Shown: positions 32,421 through 40,298, counted from the stretch's first letter. The stretch: 49,985 nt of DNA from an uncultured Treponema sp. (GCA_947170195.1 CAMVSS010000003.1:1-49985); one strand, 5' to 3'. Program-made: numbers and translations. The notes: generated from the sequence alone by a model not told the origin.

Positions 32421-32990
32421 ATGAAAATCTATAAACTTGGTGAAGAAATTTTAAGAAAAAAGTGCGAGCCTGTTGCAGAAGTTAACGATCACTTGCGCGA
32501 AATATTTAACGAGATGTTTGAGACGATGCTGGATGCAAACGGTGTCGGTCTTGCGGCTCCTCAGGTTGGAATTGCCGAGCGTTTTTTTGTTGTGATTTCA
32601 GACGATGATGTTCGACGTGTTTTTGTAAATCCTCAGATAATCGCGACGAGCAATGAAATGTGCGATTATGAAGAGGGCTGCCTTTCAATTCCTGGATTTA
32701 ATGAGAATATTCGCCGCCCGGAAAAAGTCACCGTGCAGGCTTTGGACGAAAACGGAAAGCCGTTCACGCTGGAAGCTGACGGACTCCTTGCAAGAATTAT
32801 TCAGCACGAGAATGATCACCTCAACGGAATTGTGTACATTGACCGCGGAGATCCAAATTTTGCAGCCGATGTAACAGAAAAAATGAAAAAACGTGTTGAG
32901 CGTGCTGCAAAAAAAGAAGCTGAAAAAGCGCGCAAAGCAAAGAGCATTGCCGCAAAATTAGCCGCAAAAGAAGCCAAAAAAAGCAAATAA
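32421..32990 (+). CDS. def: Peptide deformylase
   Basis: A 189-residue metalloenzyme that removes the formyl group from nascent proteins. All three motifs are present: GVGLAAPQVG (41-50), EEGCLS (Cys87) and QHENDH (H129, E130, H133). A Lys/Ala-rich tail from about residue 155 (KKRVERAAKKEAEKARKAKS) extends beyond the core, possibly for ribosome contact. It is paired with fmt 24 bases later, the usual order. A GATAGAG site precedes the ATG. Confidence 0.96.
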   Translation: MKIYKLGEEILRKKCEPVAEVNDHLREIFNEMFETMLDANGVGLAAPQVGIAERFFVVISDDDVRRVFVNPQIIATSNEMCDYEEGCLSIPGFNENIRRPEKVTVQALDENGKPFTLEADGLLARIIQHENDHLNGIVYIDRGDPNFAADVTEKMKKRVERAAKKEAEKARKAKSIAAKLAAKEAKKSK

Positions 32991-33014
32991 TCTGATATAA
33001 TTTAATTTGTCAAA

Positions 33015-34013
33015 ATGCAAAGTCTAAAAATCTTGTATGCGGGCTCTCCGCTCGCATCTGCAATTGTTCTAAAAAATCTCATCGTTGCTCAGGATGAATG
33101 CGGTTTTAAGATTGTCGGAGTGCTTACAAATCCTCCTGCGACTCGTGGCCGCCATTCAGATTTGATTCCGACAGAAGTTGCATCCGCAGCAAGAGAAAGT
33201 TCCATCCCTGTTTTTGAGTTCGACCATCTTTTGAGCGATGCTCGGGAAGCTGTTTCTCCGTTGGGAGCAGATCTTCTCGTCTCGTTCGATTATGGACGCA
33301 TTTTCGGACCAAAATTTTTATCGCTTTTCCCGCTCGGAGGAATCAATCTCCATCCGTCCCTTTTACCAAAATATCGCGGTTGCACACCTGTTCCTGCCGC
33401 CCTTCTTAACGGGGACAAGACTCTTGGTGTGACTGTACAAAAATTAGCTCTTCAGACTGATGAGGGTGATATTCTTGCTCAGACGGAAATTCCGCTTGAT
33501 GGCAGCGAGACAACGCTTTCACTGATGGACGGAGACGGAAACTCAAGCCCGATTACCGAGGCCGGAGTCAAGCTGCTGAAAAAAGTTCTTTCCGAAGCTG
33601 CAAAATCTGATACCGAGCTGATCGGGAAAAAGCAGTCAGGAGAAACAAGCTACACTCCGTTTATTAAAAAAGAAGACGGAATTATTTCATGGACCGAGGA
33701 TGCCCGCACGATTCTGAACAAAATCCGTGCTTACACTCCATGGCCGCTGTGCTCAACCGAGTGCAACGGACAAAAACTTCTGATCCTGAGCGCATCCGTT
33801 TCCGAGGAGCAGACAGAAGAAAAACCTGGCACCGTCCTTCCGTACAGAAAGTCTGTCGGAATAGAAATCGCCTGCGGAAACAAAACTGTGCTGATTGCAA
33901 AAGAGCTTCAGTGGCAGGCAAAAAAAGCTATGGATTATAAATCTTTTATGAACGGAGCGAGAAATTTTATCGGCTCTGTTTTGGGCGTTCCTTATGGAAC
34001 AAAAGAATCATAA
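33015..34013 (+). CDS. fmt: Methionyl-tRNA formyltransferase
   Basis: A 332-residue enzyme that formylates initiator Met-tRNA. The formyl-transfer site is INLHPSLLPKYRGCTPV (the Asn-x-His motif, His113 by my count) and the partner Asp is in TDEGDIL. The C-terminal OB-like domain begins near 215 with TPFIKKEDGIISWTEDA and contains RAYTPWPLCST. The family usually reads HGSLLP, while here it is HPSLLP, a variant seen in spirochaetes. It lies in the def-fmt-PASTA line. No strong ribosome site is seen at 33015. Confidence 0.92.
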   Translation: MQSLKILYAGSPLASAIVLKNLIVAQDECGFKIVGVLTNPPATRGRHSDLIPTEVASAARESSIPVFEFDHLLSDAREAVSPLGADLLVSFDYGRIFGPKFLSLFPLGGINLHPSLLPKYRGCTPVPAALLNGDKTLGVTVQKLALQTDEGDILAQTEIPLDGSETTLSLMDGDGNSSPITEAGVKLLKKVLSEAAKSDTELIGKKQSGETSYTPFIKKEDGIISWTEDARTILNKIRAYTPWPLCSTECNGQKLLILSASVSEEQTEEKPGTVLPYRKSVGIEIACGNKTVLIAKELQWQAKKAMDYKSFMNGARNFIGSVLGVPYGTKES

Positions 34014-34061
34014 CTGCTATTCTAAAGCAGATTTGTCAAAAAACGAAAAAAGGATTTTTGA

Positions 34062-35138
34062 ATGGATTTTAACAATTTCGAATCGACTGAACAGAAAAAA
34101 AATCTAAAAGAAAGACTGAGGCTGTTTTTTAAAAAAGAAAATCTTAAGAAACGCTGCAACGAAATCCTCGATGTGCTCGAAAGACACTGGAAAGTATTTT
34201 TTGGAGTCACTGCTGTAGCGGTGATTTTTATGTTCCTCATCTGCTGGATCGTATTTTTTGTGACGGTTCGCCGTCCCGAGCAGGTGATGGTTCCGAACAT
34301 CGTGGGCAAAGAGCTTGCTTCTGCGCTGCTCGAAATGCAGGCGAAGGAACTTTATCCGAAAATTCAGCTCCGATACACGGATTCCCCTGATGATGCTGGA
34401 AAAATCCTTGCCCAGAATCCTGCTGCTGGTGCAATCGTAAAAGCAGGTCGAAGAATCACTTTGACCGTCAGCCGTGGTGTCATTCTTGATCACGTGGAAA
34501 ATTATGTCGGTCAGAATTTTGATGAAGTAAAAATCAATCTTGAGACTATGTTTACAGGTTCAGCCCGCCCGCTGATCGTTCTTGAGGAGCCGAGTTTTAA
34601 GGCTGATGAATCTCCTAGCGGAACTATTCTTGCGCAGAATCCTCCCGAGGGAACCGTAATATCTGAGCCGGTTTCTGTAAAACTGATTGTCAGCCGCGGT
34701 CCTGCCTATGAGAGCACTCGAATTCCTTCTATAGTTGGAATGAACGTTTCGCAAGTGCTTTCTGTAATGTCGACTTCAAAAGTTATATTTGATTTTACTG
34801 CCCGACCTGCCGCAAACGGGGAGACCGGCGGAACTGTCGTAAGCCAGGAGTCGTCAGGGGCTGAATTCGTGCAGAATTATACTAGAACCGGTGCTGTCTT
34901 GGCGCTTCCTAAAAAAAGTGCGGACGGAAACGTTACGGGGGTATTCACCGCAAATCTGAACGCTTATCCGTATCCGGTTGATATGAGGCTCGAATACAGC
35001 CTTAACGGTGCAAGAATGCCTGTAGTAAGTTTCAGACACACAGGTCAGACTGTTACTGTTCCATATTTCGTTCCAAAGGGCAGCGAGCTGATTCTGAGTG
35101 TTGCCGGAAAAATTGTCGCAAGACAGATGGTAGAATAA
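34062..35138 (+). CDS. Membrane-anchored protein with three PASTA domains
   Basis: A 358-residue protein with a short basic cytoplasmic part (1-44, with KERLRLFFKKENLKKR), one membrane helix (about 47-70, FFGVTAVAVIFMFLICWIVFF) and three PASTA repeats outside. These begin VPNIVGKELASALLEMQ (about 78), HVENYVGQNFDEVKINLE (about 145) and IPSIVGMNVSQVLSVM (about 222), each ending in LTVSRG or LIVSRG. The last 60 residues are a beta domain (LRLEYSLNGARMP). PASTA domains bind peptidoglycan stem peptides and normally sit on kinases. This one has no kinase, so it may be a cell-wall sensor or structural anchor. The next gene starts 2 bases later. Confidence 0.85.
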   Translation: MDFNNFESTEQKKNLKERLRLFFKKENLKKRCNEILDVLERHWKVFFGVTAVAVIFMFLICWIVFFVTVRRPEQVMVPNIVGKELASALLEMQAKELYPKIQLRYTDSPDDAGKILAQNPAAGAIVKAGRRITLTVSRGVILDHVENYVGQNFDEVKINLETMFTGSARPLIVLEEPSFKADESPSGTILAQNPPEGTVISEPVSVKLIVSRGPAYESTRIPSIVGMNVSQVLSVMSTSKVIFDFTARPAANGETGGTVVSQESSGAEFVQNYTRTGAVLALPKKSADGNVTGVFTANLNAYPYPVDMRLEYSLNGARMPVVSFRHTGQTVTVPYFVPKGSELILSVAGKIVARQMVE

Positions 35139-35139
35139 A

Positions 35140-36819
35140 ATGATTCTGAAACTTATTAATTTTGTCGGAAGTTTGTGTTTCCTCCTCTACGGCATGAAGC
35201 TGATGAGCGATGGAATTCAAAAAAGCGCCGGACAGCGGTTGCAGGCGGCTCTTGCCTTTATGACAGGCAACCGTTTTGTCGGGCTTTTGACCGGCTGTAT
35301 TCTCACTATGATCATACAGTCGTCAGGGGCAACCACGGTAATGCTCGTAAGCTTTGTAAACGCGGAGCTTGTTACCGTAGTTCAGGCAATCGGCGTTATT
35401 TTTGGCGCGAACATCGGTACGACGGTTACGGGCTGGATTGTCGCGCTCGGCTCAAGCTTCGAAATCAAAGATTATGCAATCCCGATTTTTGGTTTGGGCT
35501 ATCTTTTCTATATCTTAAAAAAATTCAAGTCAAAAGAAGGATTCTGGCTTGCAATCATGGGCTTCGGCCTGCTTTTCTTTGGACTCGGCGGTCTTTCTAA
35601 CTTCTTTGCAGAACCAATCGTAAAATCTTTTGTAATCAATTTTATAAATCAGGTAAACGACTTCGGAATCATCAGCTATGCGATCGGTCTTTTTATCGGA
35701 ATCGTGCTGACGGCTCTGATTCATTCTTCTTCGGCAATGTCGGCTATCGTAATCGGTATGGCTGTCGCAATGTCAAAGGAAGGAAATGCGAGCATCGAGG
35801 AGCTGAACGAATTCTGGCGGTTCGGCGCGATAATGATTATCGGAAGCTCGGTCGGATCTACGGTTGATGCAATTCTGGCTGCAATTGGGGCGAATGCGAA
35901 TGCGAAGCGAACTGCGGCGGTTCACGTGCTCTTTAATGTGGCAACGGTGATAATCGCACTCATTTTCTTCAAGCCGTTCATCGCTTTCGTAGAGCTTGTT
36001 TCTCCTGGTCATAACATCGTTTTCAGAATCGCAATGCTCAACACGGCGTTCAAAGTCATGGGAACGGTGATTTTTATTCCTTTCGTAAATCAGATTTCAA
36101 AATTTGTCAGCATAATCATCAAAGACGATGTGGTCAGCGAAGAAAACGTTTACAGGCTTGAATTCAACGAGCGAATGGCAATCGAATCTCCTGAAGGTTG
36201 TGTTTTCCGCGCTCAAAAAGAAATCACTGTCTTTTCAGATGTGGTTGTTCAGATGTTCGATGAGCTTCAGACCGGGCTGCTTAAATTCGGGAAGGAATTT
36301 TTGGAAACCGGATATCAGCAAATTGAAAAACTTGAGAACTATTGCGACCAGATGAACGAGCAGCTTACACAGTATCTCGTGCGCTGTACGCACCTCCATT
36401 TGAGCGATGAGGCAAAGGACAATGTTGCGCTCATGATGCAGCTCATAGGCGAGATGGAGAGCATGTCCGACGGATGTCTGAACATCGCTTCTCAGCTCAA
36501 AAAGGCAATTGAAAAAGAAATGTCATTCAGGCAGGAAGATTTCGAGCGTCTTCTTCCTTATTTTGAGCTGGCACGCCAGCTGCTCTATTTTATTCATAAA
36601 AATGTTGCTAAAATTCAGAAGCTCACTCAAGAGCAGTTTGACTTTGCGAGCGAGCTTGAGCAGCAGATTGACGACGAGCGAAAAGCGCTCAAAAAGATTG
36701 CAAGGAAGCGTCTTGAGAGCGGTGCCGATGTCAAATCAGAATTGCTTTACATGGACATCATCCGGCAGATTGAAAAAATTGGTGACAGATGTTTCGATGT
36801 TGCCGGAGATTTGCGATAA
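35140..36819 (+). CDS. Na/phosphate cotransporter with PhoU-like tail
   Basis: A 559-residue protein of the NptA/YjbB family. The duplicated membrane core has the QSSG signatures IIQSSGATTVMLVSF (about 62-76) and LIHSSSAMSAIVIGMA (about 192-207), with GANIGTT in the first repeat and SSVGSTVDAILA in the second. Residues 390-555 form helical PhoU-like segments (MDIIRQIEKIGDRCFDVAGDL). Such proteins import phosphate with sodium or, in YjbB, export it. A 2-base gap joins it to the PASTA gene. Confidence 0.93.
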   Translation: MILKLINFVGSLCFLLYGMKLMSDGIQKSAGQRLQAALAFMTGNRFVGLLTGCILTMIIQSSGATTVMLVSFVNAELVTVVQAIGVIFGANIGTTVTGWIVALGSSFEIKDYAIPIFGLGYLFYILKKFKSKEGFWLAIMGFGLLFFGLGGLSNFFAEPIVKSFVINFINQVNDFGIISYAIGLFIGIVLTALIHSSSAMSAIVIGMAVAMSKEGNASIEELNEFWRFGAIMIIGSSVGSTVDAILAAIGANANAKRTAAVHVLFNVATVIIALIFFKPFIAFVELVSPGHNIVFRIAMLNTAFKVMGTVIFIPFVNQISKFVSIIIKDDVVSEENVYRLEFNERMAIESPEGCVFRAQKEITVFSDVVVQMFDELQTGLLKFGKEFLETGYQQIEKLENYCDQMNEQLTQYLVRCTHLHLSDEAKDNVALMMQLIGEMESMSDGCLNIASQLKKAIEKEMSFRQEDFERLLPYFELARQLLYFIHKNVAKIQKLTQEQFDFASELEQQIDDERKALKKIARKRLESGADVKSELLYMDIIRQIEKIGDRCFDVAGDLR

Positions 36820-36837
36820 ACGGTAGAGGTACTTTCA

Positions 36838-36855
36838 AAAGTCCGGACGGACTTT
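36838..36855. repeat. Small perfect hairpin after the phosphate transporter
   Basis: AAAGTCC (36838-36844) and GGACTTT (36849-36855) pair around a 4-base loop. A weaker GTTG/CAAC stem follows. It may help end the upstream transcript, but no T-run is next to it. Confidence 0.45.
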
Positions 36856-36911
36856 GCTAGTTGCTACGCAACCGCAAATGCTTCCGAATTTACCTCAAAA
36901 AACGCAATGAA

Positions 36912-36962
36912 ATGAGGTTTTTGTAAGCAATGTTTCAAAATTAACAGACTTTTGAAACTTGC
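36912..36962 (+). repeat. 51-base dispersed repeat, copy 2
   Basis: ATGAGGTTTTTGTAA is followed by the GTTTCAAAA...TTTTGAAAC hairpin. It is the reverse complement of 28932-28982 apart from three bases, and shares its hairpin core with 2613, 29010 and 48934. Confidence 0.85.
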
Positions 36963-36985
36963 TCGATATATTTTACGGAGGGTAA

Positions 36986-37018
36986 GCATGTATGAGTCAA
37001 AAGGCGACTCATACATGC
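36986..37018. promoter_or_regulatory. Perfect 13-bp inverted repeat ahead of the DtxR-type gene
   Basis: GCATGTATGAGTC (36986-36998) and GACTCATACATGC (37006-37018) pair around 7 bases. The right arm also matches ATGTATGAGTC at 37037-37047, which covers the real start codon, giving an alternative hairpin with the AAGGAGG ribosome site in its loop. It may be an RNA switch or an operator. Confidence 0.7.
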
Positions 37019-37026
37019 GATATTAA
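36988..37026 (+). CDS. Candidate 12-codon leader peptide upstream of the DtxR-type gene
   Basis: The ATG at 36988 has GGAGGG about 6 bases upstream and reads MYESKGDSYMRY before TAA. Its first four residues equal those of the downstream regulator (MYES), and its stop overlaps the edge of the downstream ribosome site (AAGGAGG, 37025-37031). It spans the whole 13-bp inverted repeat, so its translation would unfold that hairpin. The arrangement is typical of leader-peptide control. It could instead be a chance product of a local duplication. Confidence 0.4.
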   Translation: MYESKGDSYMRY

Positions 37027-37036
37027 GGAGGTAAGT

Positions 37037-37399
37037 ATGTATGAGTCGGGCGAAGATTATCTTGAAGCGATATTGCGGCTTCAGCTTGAGAACGGATTTG
37101 TTCGTTCTGTAGATGTTGCTCACAAACTCAATGTTTCACGTCCGAGCGTGAGCCGGGCAATGGGCTTACTCCAAAAAGACGGATATATTGAATTTGTCAT
37201 GGGAAACATGATCAAACTGACGGAAAAGGGTAAATCTGCCGCAGAAGATATTTATGGGCGACATAAGCTCCTTACAAAATTTCTTGTTAAGATTACTGGT
37301 CTTCCTGAAGATCAGTGTGAGGAAAATGCTTGTCGCATTGAGCATGATGTCGATGCGGATGTAGTTGCCGGTATACAGAAGTGGGTTTCCGAAAATTGA
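37037..37399 (+). CDS. DtxR/MntR-family metal-dependent repressor
   Basis: A 120-residue winged-helix regulator of the short MntR type (no SH3-like domain). The DNA helix is VAHKLNVSRPSVSRAMGLLQKDGYI. Metal ligands by alignment are Asp7 and Glu10 (GEDYLEAI), His in YGRHKLLTKF, and Cys, Glu and His in ACRIEHD. Cys at the fifth position follows DtxR (Cys102), whereas the Asp near the N-terminus follows MntR (Asp8). This mixture makes Fe2+ or Mn2+ hard to choose. I use the ATG at 37037, 6 bases after AAGGAGG. A leader ORF and inverted repeats precede it. The downstream lipoprotein starts 15 bases after the stop. Confidence 0.88.
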   Translation: MYESGEDYLEAILRLQLENGFVRSVDVAHKLNVSRPSVSRAMGLLQKDGYIEFVMGNMIKLTEKGKSAAEDIYGRHKLLTKFLVKITGLPEDQCEENACRIEHDVDADVVAGIQKWVSEN

Positions 37400-37413
37400 G
37401 GATAAATCTCTCC

Positions 37414-37938
37414 ATGAAAAAAATCAGTATTTATAGCGCGATTTTAGTTTGTGCGATCGTACTTTTAAGCTCGTGCAATCAGAAAGACGCAAAAAATGAT
37501 TTTGCATCTTCCGTTTCTGCTCAAGATGCTCCTGCGCAAGAAGATATTCCAGAAACGACGGAATCAAAGCCTGTGGCGGAAGACAAACCTTTTACAGGTG
37601 TGGTCGACCGTGATTTTACCCGGATGAATTCCAACATGGTTTATGCGGAAGTTTTCAATATGATGATCGACCCGGAAAGCTATGTCGGAAAATATTTCAA
37701 GATGAAGGGCAAAATCAAAACTTTTGAGGATGGCGCGCTATCATCTCCGTCTTATGCGGTTATAGTTTCCGATGCTCTTGCCTGCTGCCAGCAGGGAATC
37801 GATTTTGTGTACGATTTCAACGGAAATCCGCCTCCGGAGGATTCTGAGATTGTCGTCGTTGGAAAATTTGTCCTTGCTGAACTGAACGGTGGAATTTCTT
37901 ACATCTATCTTGATGCGATAACTGTGGATAGGGCGTAG
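37414..37938 (+). CDS. Hypothetical lipoprotein
   Basis: A 174-residue lipoprotein (lipobox LLSSC, Cys about 21). A Ser/Ala/Glu/Pro-rich linker of about 40 residues follows (SAQDAPAQEDIPETTESK). The folded part shows YAEVFNMMIDPESYVGKYFKMKGKI, SYAVIVSDALACCQQGIDFVYDF and EIVVVGKF, an OB-like pattern of strands. I do not recognise a family. It contains a CC pair (ALACCQQG). It lies 15 bases behind the metal-dependent repressor, probably in the same operon, so a role in metal handling at the envelope is possible but unproven. Confidence 0.78.
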   Translation: MKKISIYSAILVCAIVLLSSCNQKDAKNDFASSVSAQDAPAQEDIPETTESKPVAEDKPFTGVVDRDFTRMNSNMVYAEVFNMMIDPESYVGKYFKMKGKIKTFEDGALSSPSYAVIVSDALACCQQGIDFVYDFNGNPPPEDSEIVVVGKFVLAELNGGISYIYLDAITVDRA

Positions 37939-37995
37939 GTGACGCTGAAGGCGCTGCGAAACATCAAAACTGATGACTTTGTATCGTCTTTTCAG

Positions 37996-38001
37996 TATAA
38001 T
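37996..38001 (+). promoter_or_regulatory. -10 element before the SEC-C gene
   Basis: TATAAT lies 38 bases before the start codon. The region 17 bases upstream (ATGACT) is a weak -35. A TTAGAAGGA ribosome site follows. Confidence 0.4.
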
Positions 38002-38038
38002 CTTAACAATTTTATTTTTTTAGAAGGAATTTACGAAA

Positions 38039-38539
38039 ATGGCTGAAAAAAACTTGTGTCCATGCGGCTCTGGAAAAGCTTACGGTGAATGCTGTGAGCC
38101 AATCATCAAAGGAAAGACAAAGGCTCCGACCGCAGAAGCTTTAATGCGCGCACGTTATTCATCATACGAAAAACAGGAAATTGACTTTATCATCAACTCT
38201 TGCGAGGAAGGCGAAAAAATCGCAGAAATAGACCGAAAGGCGACTGAAGACTGGGCAAAAAATTCAACATGGCATGGTCTCAAGATTCTCCGCACAGAAA
38301 AAGGTACAGAATCTGATGATGAGGGAATCGTAGAATTCGAGGCAACATACACCGACAAGGCTGGTCTCCGTGACATCCACCACGAAATCGGATATTTCAA
38401 GAAGGTGAACGGCGAGTGGCTTTACTCAGTCGGAAACGTAAAGCCGATGACCGTAGTCCGCGAGGGCGCAAAAATCGGACGAAATGATCCTTGTCCGTGC
38501 GGCTCTGGAAAAAAATACAAGAAGTGCTGCGGACGATAG
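38039..38539 (+). CDS. YchJ-family protein with two SEC-C zinc motifs
   Basis: A 166-residue cytoplasmic protein. SEC-C motifs occur at both ends: [13 protein letters not shown] (about 7-19) and [13 protein letters not shown] (C-terminal). The middle is the YchJ domain ([39 protein letters not shown] and [14 protein letters not shown]), an NTF2-like fold. The same motif on SecA binds zinc and SecB. The role of YchJ proteins is not established. AAGGA lies before the ATG, and a strong terminator follows. Confidence 0.92.
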   Translation: MAEKNLCPCGSGKAYGECCEPIIKGKTKAPTAEALMRARYSSYEKQEIDFIINSCEEGEKIAEIDRKATEDWAKNSTWHGLKILRTEKGTESDDEGIVEFEATYTDKAGLRDIHHEIGYFKKVNGEWLYSVGNVKPMTVVREGAKIGRNDPCPCGSGKKYKKCCGR

Positions 38540-38547
38540 CATGAAGG

Positions 38548-38580
38548 CGGTTGAGTTTATCATGGCTCAACCGTTTTTTT
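38548..38580 (+). terminator. Terminator after the SEC-C gene
   Basis: CGGTTGAG (38548-38555) and CTCAACCG (38566-38573) form a perfect stem followed by at least seven T residues. It overlaps the false extended start of rlmB. Confidence 0.88.
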
Positions 38581-38607
38581 TACCTCATGATTTTGGGAGA
38601 AACAGTT

Positions 38608-39378
38608 ATGACACAAATCATTACGGGATTTCATGCAATAGAAGAAAAGGTACGAAATGCGTGTGAATCAGGTGAATCCACCGGAATTTCTATTTCCTAT
38701 GCAAAGGCGGGGCCTCGCATAAAAAAAATCCTTGAGATCGCAAGGACGGCGAACATCCCTGTCTCTCAGGTTGAACCAAAGACGTTGGATTTCCTCGTTC
38801 AGAATTTGCCCGAAGTTGCCCGCGACCACAGGGGAATCGTTCTCGTTGCTGAGGGCGTCGAAGAAAAAAAATCAGTAGATTTTGATCAGTGGATTGCGCA
38901 GTCAAAGATTTCTGACGAGAAATCCACGGTGATCATCCTTGATTCGGTGACAGACCCGCATAATGTCGGAGCTATTATACGCTCATCGGATCAGTTCGGA
39001 GCATCGCTCGTCGTGATGCCGGTTCGACACAGCGCGAATGATTTTGCAGATAACGATGTTATTGCCAGAGCTTCTGCCGGTGCGAATGCTTATGTGCCTG
39101 TCAGCATAGTGCGCAACCTGACACGGGCGGTTCAGCAGCTCAAGGATGCCGGATTCTGGGTGTACGGAGCTGATGCGGGTGGCGAATCCGTTCAGAAGAT
39201 TCAGTTTCCGAAAAAGACCGCCATCGTTATGGGCAGCGAGGGAACGGGAATTTCCCGACTGCTGGAAGAGCACTGCGACTCCATCGTATCGATCCCGACT
39301 TGCGGAAAAATCGACAGTCTGAATGTTTCTGTCGCTGCAGGCGTGCTTTTGTACGAAATTTACAGGCAGACATTGTAA
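38608..39378 (+). CDS. rlmB: 23S rRNA 2'-O-ribose methyltransferase (SpoU/TrmH family)
   Basis: A 256-residue SPOUT methyltransferase, most like RlmB, which methylates G2251 of 23S rRNA. An N-terminal L30-like substrate domain (ITGFHAIEEKVRNACESG) precedes the knot domain. Motif 1 is HNVGAIIRSSDQFGA, motif 2 is AIVMGSEGTGISRLLEEHC, and motif 3 is SLNVSVAAGVLLYEI. The ATG at 38608 is used because GGGAGA lies 8 bases upstream and the earlier start overlaps the upstream terminator. The family can also hold tRNA enzymes, so the exact target is slightly uncertain. Confidence 0.85.
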   Translation: MTQIITGFHAIEEKVRNACESGESTGISISYAKAGPRIKKILEIARTANIPVSQVEPKTLDFLVQNLPEVARDHRGIVLVAEGVEEKKSVDFDQWIAQSKISDEKSTVIILDSVTDPHNVGAIIRSSDQFGASLVVMPVRHSANDFADNDVIARASAGANAYVPVSIVRNLTRAVQQLKDAGFWVYGADAGGESVQKIQFPKKTAIVMGSEGTGISRLLEEHCDSIVSIPTCGKIDSLNVSVAAGVLLYEIYRQTL

Positions 39379-39394
39379 TCTTTAAGGAAGGCAG

Positions 39395-39454
39395 GATAAA
39401 AAGTACATCCGTGTAATTTTTATCCTGGGCGAGTTCTTTTCGATGGCAACAACT
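39395..39454 (+). repeat. Two-hairpin dispersed element, copy 2 (before the GDT1 gene)
   Basis: GATAAAAAGTACATCC then GTGTAATTTTTATC form the first stem, extended outward to AGGATAAAAA/TTTTTATCCT. GAGTTCTTTT...GGCAACAACTC gives the second. It ends 59 bases before the transporter start. Confidence 0.8.
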
Positions 39455-39512
39455 CGCTGTCCGCTGCTTCAATACACTGTCACTAACGCGAAGTTTATAA
39501 GGAGAGAAAATA

Positions 39513-40220
39513 ATGACATCCTTGACGCTTTTCTTCACGGTCCTTGCCACCGTCTTTATTGCGGAGATGGGTGACAAGACCCAGCTCATGCTCATTGCGC
39601 TTACGTCAAAATATAAAGTTCGAGATATCTGCATCGGGACGGCTGCTGCCATTCTCGTGCTGAATGCGCTTGCTGTAATTGCGGGCGGAATCTTGAATGA
39701 ATTCCTAAAGACAAATCTGTGGATTGTAAAATTCATCGCTGCCGCCGCATTTTTCTTTTTTTCCCTGACTTCGCTTTTGCAGGAAGAGGAGGAGGAAGAG
39801 GAAACCGCGAGCCGATTCTCTTTTGCGCCGCTTGCCGTTTTTACAACATTTTTCGTCGCCGAGCTTGGAGACAAAACTCAGCTTGCGGCCATCACGTTTG
39901 GCGCGACTAACGGCTTGAACTCCGATGCAATACTTATCTGGCTGTCAGCTTCAATCGGTCTGTTTGCCGCTGATATAATCGGTTTGCTGATAGGCTATTT
40001 CCTTCATGGAAAAACGCCGGATTGGTTCTTTAAAACGCTTGCGTTCATCATCTTTGCGGCATTTGGTTTTTGCAGTCTTCCTGAGGGAATACGGATGCTC
40101 AACGAAGCAAAAAATCTTTCCGTTCCGGTCATGATTCCGCTTGTCATCGCCGCGGTGATTTTTGCAGGAGCTGTAGCATTCATAATCTTTTTTCAGCGAC
40201 TGGCAAAAAAACATCAATAG
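39513..40220 (+). CDS. GDT1/UPF0016 family cation exporter (probably Mn2+)
   Basis: A 235-residue membrane protein with two homologous halves, each with the EXGDKT signature: EMGDKTQ (Glu18) and ELGDKTQ (Glu117). Six helices are expected; an acidic stretch EEEEEEE at about 90-96 links the halves. Bacterial and eukaryotic GDT1 proteins move Mn2+ or Ca2+ out of the cytoplasm. Manganese riboswitches (yybP-ykoY) often precede such genes, but here the leader holds a two-hairpin repeat with no match to that class. AGGAG precedes the ATG. Confidence 0.88.
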   Translation: MTSLTLFFTVLATVFIAEMGDKTQLMLIALTSKYKVRDICIGTAAAILVLNALAVIAGGILNEFLKTNLWIVKFIAAAAFFFFSLTSLLQEEEEEEETASRFSFAPLAVFTTFFVAELGDKTQLAAITFGATNGLNSDAILIWLSASIGLFAADIIGLLIGYFLHGKTPDWFFKTLAFIIFAAFGFCSLPEGIRMLNEAKNLSVPVMIPLVIAAVIFAGAVAFIIFFQRLAKKHQ

Positions 40221-40298
40221 TTTTTCTTGCAATCATATTTTTTATATTGACAAGATTTAATTCATAGGCAAAAATTTACTCTATTCGGAGATGATTGT

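Noticed and set aside
36992-37036. Extended N-terminus (MSQKATHTCDIKEVS) for the DtxR-type repressor
   Set aside because: It is not typical of the family, has no ribosome site and overlaps the inverted repeat, whereas AAGGAGG precedes ATG 37037.
39379-39512. Manganese riboswitch (yybP-ykoY) before the GDT1 gene
   Set aside because: The leader lacks the conserved loops, and most of it is the dispersed two-hairpin element.
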